A DNA stretch of 8,016 nucleotides from Bacteriovoracaceae bacterium. GTDB lineage: Bacteria; Bdellovibrionota; Bacteriovoracia; Bacteriovoracales; Bacteriovoracaceae. The translations under genes and the position numbers were made by a program. A model generated the notes under the pieces. The model was not told the DNA's origin, did not search any database, and saw only the letters and a list, made by a program, of their open reading frames with translations. Numbering within the stretch: position 1 is the first letter of the stretch; every line of letters starts with the position of its first letter. Location: positions 1 to 8,016 of the forward strand of contig CANETG010000117.1 of assembly GCA_947440875.1 (NCBI GenBank). The letters are read 5' to 3'. Below, one piece after another: positions 6,130 through 8,016 of this stretch.

Positions 6130-6408
6130 ATGGAATCAATCCAGCTTCTGAATACCGCCATCATCAAAAGCAAAGAAAAGAAACTCAACCAATCATTTGA
6201 AGAACGCTTGAATCAAGTTTGTAATTCTCCGGTGATTGAAGTTTTAAATAAATCAATCAGCCAGTACGCGGAGATGCAAAAGATTTCGCGTGATCAGGCG
6301 GCTCTTCAGGTTATTGAAGCAATCAGAGAACTAGATTCTATCTGGTCTGATTATGTCGTGATGGAGGGTATTGATCGCCTCAAAACCCTTCTTCGCAGCT
6401 CGCACTAA
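6130..6408 (+). CDS. uncharacterised 92-residue helical protein
   Basis: I do not recognise this gene. The product has 92 residues, no signal peptide and no membrane segment. It looks almost entirely alpha-helical, with a basic N-terminal helix (KSKEKK at 13-18), an NSPVIEVLNKSI segment around 32-43, and amphipathic runs with Leu/Ile/Val spacing at 54-71 and 72-88. A single Cys is at 31. Such a composition suits a small cytoplasmic helical bundle or a partner protein, but that is inference. The ATG has AAGGA (6116-6120) 9 nt upstream. The frame stays open about 150 nt further upstream (to 5977) with no ATG, GTG or TTG, so the annotated start is the only standard one. It is on the gcvH strand, 204 nt downstream and beyond the hairpin, so it is probably a separate unit. 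It converges on the TonB-like gene. Confidence 0.7.
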   Translation: MESIQLLNTAIIKSKEKKLNQSFEERLNQVCNSPVIEVLNKSISQYAEMQKISRDQAALQVIEAIRELDSIWSDYVVMEGIDRLKTLLRSSH

Positions 6409-6449
6409 TTAAATTCAAATTAAAAAAGTCATGGATGAACAATGCTAAT

Positions 6450-6477
6450 CTTGAGACGTACGAATGTACGTCGCAAG
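6450..6477. terminator. hairpin between converging genes
   Basis: CTTG-A-GACGTAC (6450-6461) pairs with GTACGTC-G-CAAG (6466-6477), giving a stem of 7 perfect pairs, one A-G mismatch and 4 further pairs, with loop GAAT. It lies between the stop of the plus-strand 92-residue gene (6408) and the stop of the minus-strand TonB-like gene (6483), exactly where a shared terminator would be expected. On the plus strand it is followed by only three T bases. On the minus strand a T6 run occurs about 20 nt beyond the stem. Termination efficiency in either direction is therefore uncertain. Confidence 0.5.
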
Positions 6478-6482
6478 TTTAG

Positions 6483-7376
6483 TTATGATTTAACAACAAA
6501 GCCCCATTCAATTGTCGCCTTACCATCCACTAGGAGATCTTTGGGTGGGTTCGGAAAGGGGCCTGCTTGATTGAAAGATTCAACAGCAGCATCATCGAGC
6601 TCTCTTACGCCCGAAGTTCCCATGATCTTTACACTGATGATTTCGCCCTTCGGATTGAGGGTTACCTGAACTGATGTAATGAGATTATCACTCGCTGGTA
6701 ATCTTCTACCGGAACGGAAAATATTGTTCGCTTTTTCATGCAGAGTCTTTCCCCAGAATTGTTCTAATTTCTGGCGAATTCGGTGAAAGAATCCGTAGTG
6801 CTTGTACTCAACCGTATTAAGATGAGTGAAATCACCTAATGCGACCTCTTCAACGTAGTCATTCGTTGCTGACAGTCCCCGGCTGGTAAGATCGCCATTT
6901 TCAAGGCCAGCGAGAGATTCTGAAGCCGGGGAACGACTTTTCTCAATCTGGGGAGCATCGTCGCCATGCATTCCGAAATCAGCAAGTTTAAGATCCTTGA
7001 ACGCTTTTTTTTGAGTCTTTTCTTCTTTCGATTGTTTTGGGTTTGTAACGGCAGCATTTCCTTTGGCAGCTTTGTTGAAACTATCAATAGCTTTTGCCAT
7101 CGTTTCACGTTCAAACTTACGATCTTTATCGCTGAGAAATGCTTTGTTTAATGGTTTTTCAGAAGAAGCAGAGTCGTCAGACTGAACGATTTGTCTTTTT
7201 TGGAAACTTGCCGTCGCAATTTCTTTCACCGCTTCACTAGCGAAGTTAATTTTAATTGGTACGCTCGGTACATAAGTCACATCAAGCTGATCTCGAAACT
7301 TTACCGCAAGGAATGCAGCATGGAAAAACAATGCACCCACGAGAAAATAGTAAAATGTTTTGTGATCCACGGTCAT
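6483..7376 (-). CDS. TonB-like protein with C-terminal TonB domain
   Basis: The 297-residue product has a single N-terminal membrane anchor (about residues 8-27, FYYFLVGALFFHAAFLAVKF) preceded by a short cytoplasmic stretch. A long, charged, probably disordered periplasmic linker (about 45-185) follows, then a C-terminal TonB_C-type domain (about 195-297). That domain shows the usual VQVTLNPKGEIISVKIMGTS strand pair (236-255), the GVRELDDAAVESF helix (256-268) and PFPNPPKDL (273-281). TonB and related TolA/AgmX-type proteins span the periplasm to transmit force or make contacts. The linker is rich in Lys, Asp, Glu, Ser and Ala rather than the proline repeats of classical TonB, and no exbB/exbD lies in view, so energising TonB-dependent receptors should not be assumed. 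The ATG start has GGAGG (minus strand, 7385-7381) 4 nt upstream. It begins 41 nt after the PBP gene and is probably co-transcribed with it. Confidence 0.85.
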   Translation of the reverse strand: MTVDHKTFYYFLVGALFFHAAFLAVKFRDQLDVTYVPSVPIKINFASEAVKEIATASFQKRQIVQSDDSASSEKPLNKAFLSDKDRKFERETMAKAIDSFNKAAKGNAAVTNPKQSKEEKTQKKAFKDLKLADFGMHGDDAPQIEKSRSPASESLAGLENGDLTSRGLSATNDYVEEVALGDFTHLNTVEYKHYGFFHRIRQKLEQFWGKTLHEKANNIFRSGRRLPASDNLITSVQVTLNPKGEIISVKIMGTSGVRELDDAAVESFNQAGPFPNPPKDLLVDGKATIEWGFVVKS

Positions 7377-7398
7377 AGGACCTCCGTAGAAGTCCTAT
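7375..7398 (-). promoter_or_regulatory. start-codon hairpin of the TonB-like gene
   Basis: In the minus-strand mRNA, ATAGGAC (7398-7392) and GTCCTAT (7381-7375) are perfect 7-nt inverted repeats around a 10-nt loop (7391-7382). The 3' arm ends with the first two bases of the ATG start codon, and the Shine-Dalgarno GGAGG straddles the loop and the base of the arm. Folding would hide the start codon while presenting most of the Shine-Dalgarno in the loop, which could limit translation or couple it to ribosomes arriving from the upstream PBP gene. The inverted repeat is directly visible; its role is inferred. Confidence 0.45.
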
Positions 7399-7417
7399 CG
7401 GCATTTTCTAAAAAATC

Positions 7418-8016
7418 TTATTGGTTCTTGAAATAGTCATCATCCTCAGTTGCGGATCCTTCCGTGGAGGGTACATTTTGATCAAACGAATCTGCGCCTG
7501 ATTCAGGATCTGTCCCCTCCACAAACGACTCCATGAAGCCAGCTGGACTTCCTGGGGAAAGAACCTTACCCGTTTCTTTATTAATCATTACCTGAGTAAT
7601 CCCTTCCGGAACACGGAACTCGGCAGATCCGTATTTAGGAATAGCTTGCTCCATATAATCGATCCAAATAGGAAGCGCGGTTTTCCCACCTGTTTCACCG
7701 TAACCGAGGGGACGGTTATCATCAAAACCTGCCCATGCCCCTGCAACAATATTACTAGTAAATCCGACAAAGAGAGCATCAACATAATTGTTTGTGGTCC
7801 CTGTCTTTCCACCGATGTTGATTCCCAATCGAGAAGCTGCTGCACTTGCAGTTCCATAAATTGTGACCCCTCTTAAAAGGTTTGCCATAATGTAAGACAA
7901 GCGTGGATCGTAAACCTGATTACTATCTAAGCTTGAAATGAAAGGATTCCCGGTAGGCTTAGTTTCATCTGTCGTCGACTCACTTACATCGGGTTTCGGA
8001 GCCTCCGCTTTCCAAG
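7418..8016 (-). CDS. C-terminal part of a class A penicillin-binding protein (PBP1A type)
   Basis: The frame is open to the right edge, giving the last 198 residues of a larger protein; the glycosyltransferase domain and the catalytic serine lie outside the window. Counting from the edge, residues 1-32 form a polar Glu/Thr/Pro/Ser-rich linker typical of the insert in PBP1A proteins. VYDPRLSYIMANLLRGV (34-50) and the KTG triad with following TTN (70-75) belong to the transpeptidase active site, and DALFVGFT (79-86) and GGKTALPIWIDYM follow. The last 40 or so residues are acidic and low-complexity (ending DDDYFKNQ) and probably disordered. Class A PBPs polymerise and cross-link peptidoglycan from the inner membrane, facing the periplasm. 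The gene would be mrcA/ponA-like, but a symbol is not safe from a fragment. It is followed after 41 nt by the TonB-like gene. Confidence 0.93.
   Translation of the reverse strand, partial: WKAEAPKPDVSESTTDETKPTGNPFISSLDSNQVYDPRLSYIMANLLRGVTIYGTASAAASRLGINIGGKTGTTNNYVDALFVGFTSNIVAGAWAGFDDNRPLGYGETGGKTALPIWIDYMEQAIPKYGSAEFRVPEGITQVMINKETGKVLSPGSPAGFMESFVEGTDPESGADSFDQNVPSTEGSATEDDDYFKNQ

Noticed and set aside
6966..7436. Plus-strand frames antisense to the TonB-like gene, hydrophobic in places.
   Set aside because: They are complements of the Lys-rich linker and N-terminus of the TonB-like protein; poly-Lys codons read in reverse give Phe/Leu-rich frames.

Overview
The window looks like ordinary chromosomal housekeeping sequence from a Gram-negative bacterium. 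Lipid A synthesis (LpxC), a class A penicillin-binding protein and a TonB-type envelope protein point to an outer membrane and periplasm. The sequence is moderately AT-rich, uses GTG and TTG starts on core genes, and has short intergenic gaps. These features would fit a Bdellovibrio/Bacteriovorax-type predatory lineage (Bdellovibrionota) or another former deltaproteobacterium, but that placement is only an impression and cannot be proved from the window. No mobile element, phage gene, CRISPR array, tRNA or rRNA is visible.

Layout. From base 1 to about 3516 all genes lie on the minus strand. In transcription order (right to left) these are a 59-residue two-helix membrane protein, ruvC, ruvA, ruvB, lpxC, and the first 17 codons of an apparently secreted protein that runs off the left edge. 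ruvC, ruvA and ruvB are coupled (4-nt overlap, then a 3-nt gap) and encode the complete Holliday-junction resolvasome. lpxC follows after a 104-nt gap that holds a possible promoter of its own. From 3592 to 6408 the genes lie on the plus strand. folD, gcvT and gcvH are packed with a 1-nt gap and a 1-nt overlap, then comes a strong hairpin, a roughly 200-nt spacer and an unrecognised 92-residue helical protein. From 6483 to the right edge the genes are on the minus strand again: the C-terminal third or less of a PBP1A-type transpeptidase, then a TonB-C-domain protein starting 41 nt later. A hairpin sits between the converging 92-residue gene and the TonB-like gene.

How the genes work together. 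GcvT and GcvH are two of the proteins of the glycine cleavage system. GcvT makes 5,10-methylene-tetrahydrofolate, which FolD converts to 5,10-methenyl- and 10-formyl-tetrahydrofolate, so the plus-strand cluster is a one-carbon folate unit. The P-protein gene that often follows gcvH is missing here. RuvA, RuvB and RuvC branch-migrate and cut Holliday junctions. LpxC commits UDP-GlcNAc precursors to lipid A. The PBP and the TonB-like protein both act at the cell envelope.

Nothing here amounts to a clear undescribed system. The points most worth a second look are a hairpin that buries the start codon of the TonB-like gene, the small membrane protein ahead of ruvC in a frame that is easy to miss, the missing gcvP with an orphan 92-residue gene in its place, and the conflicting start signals of folD.
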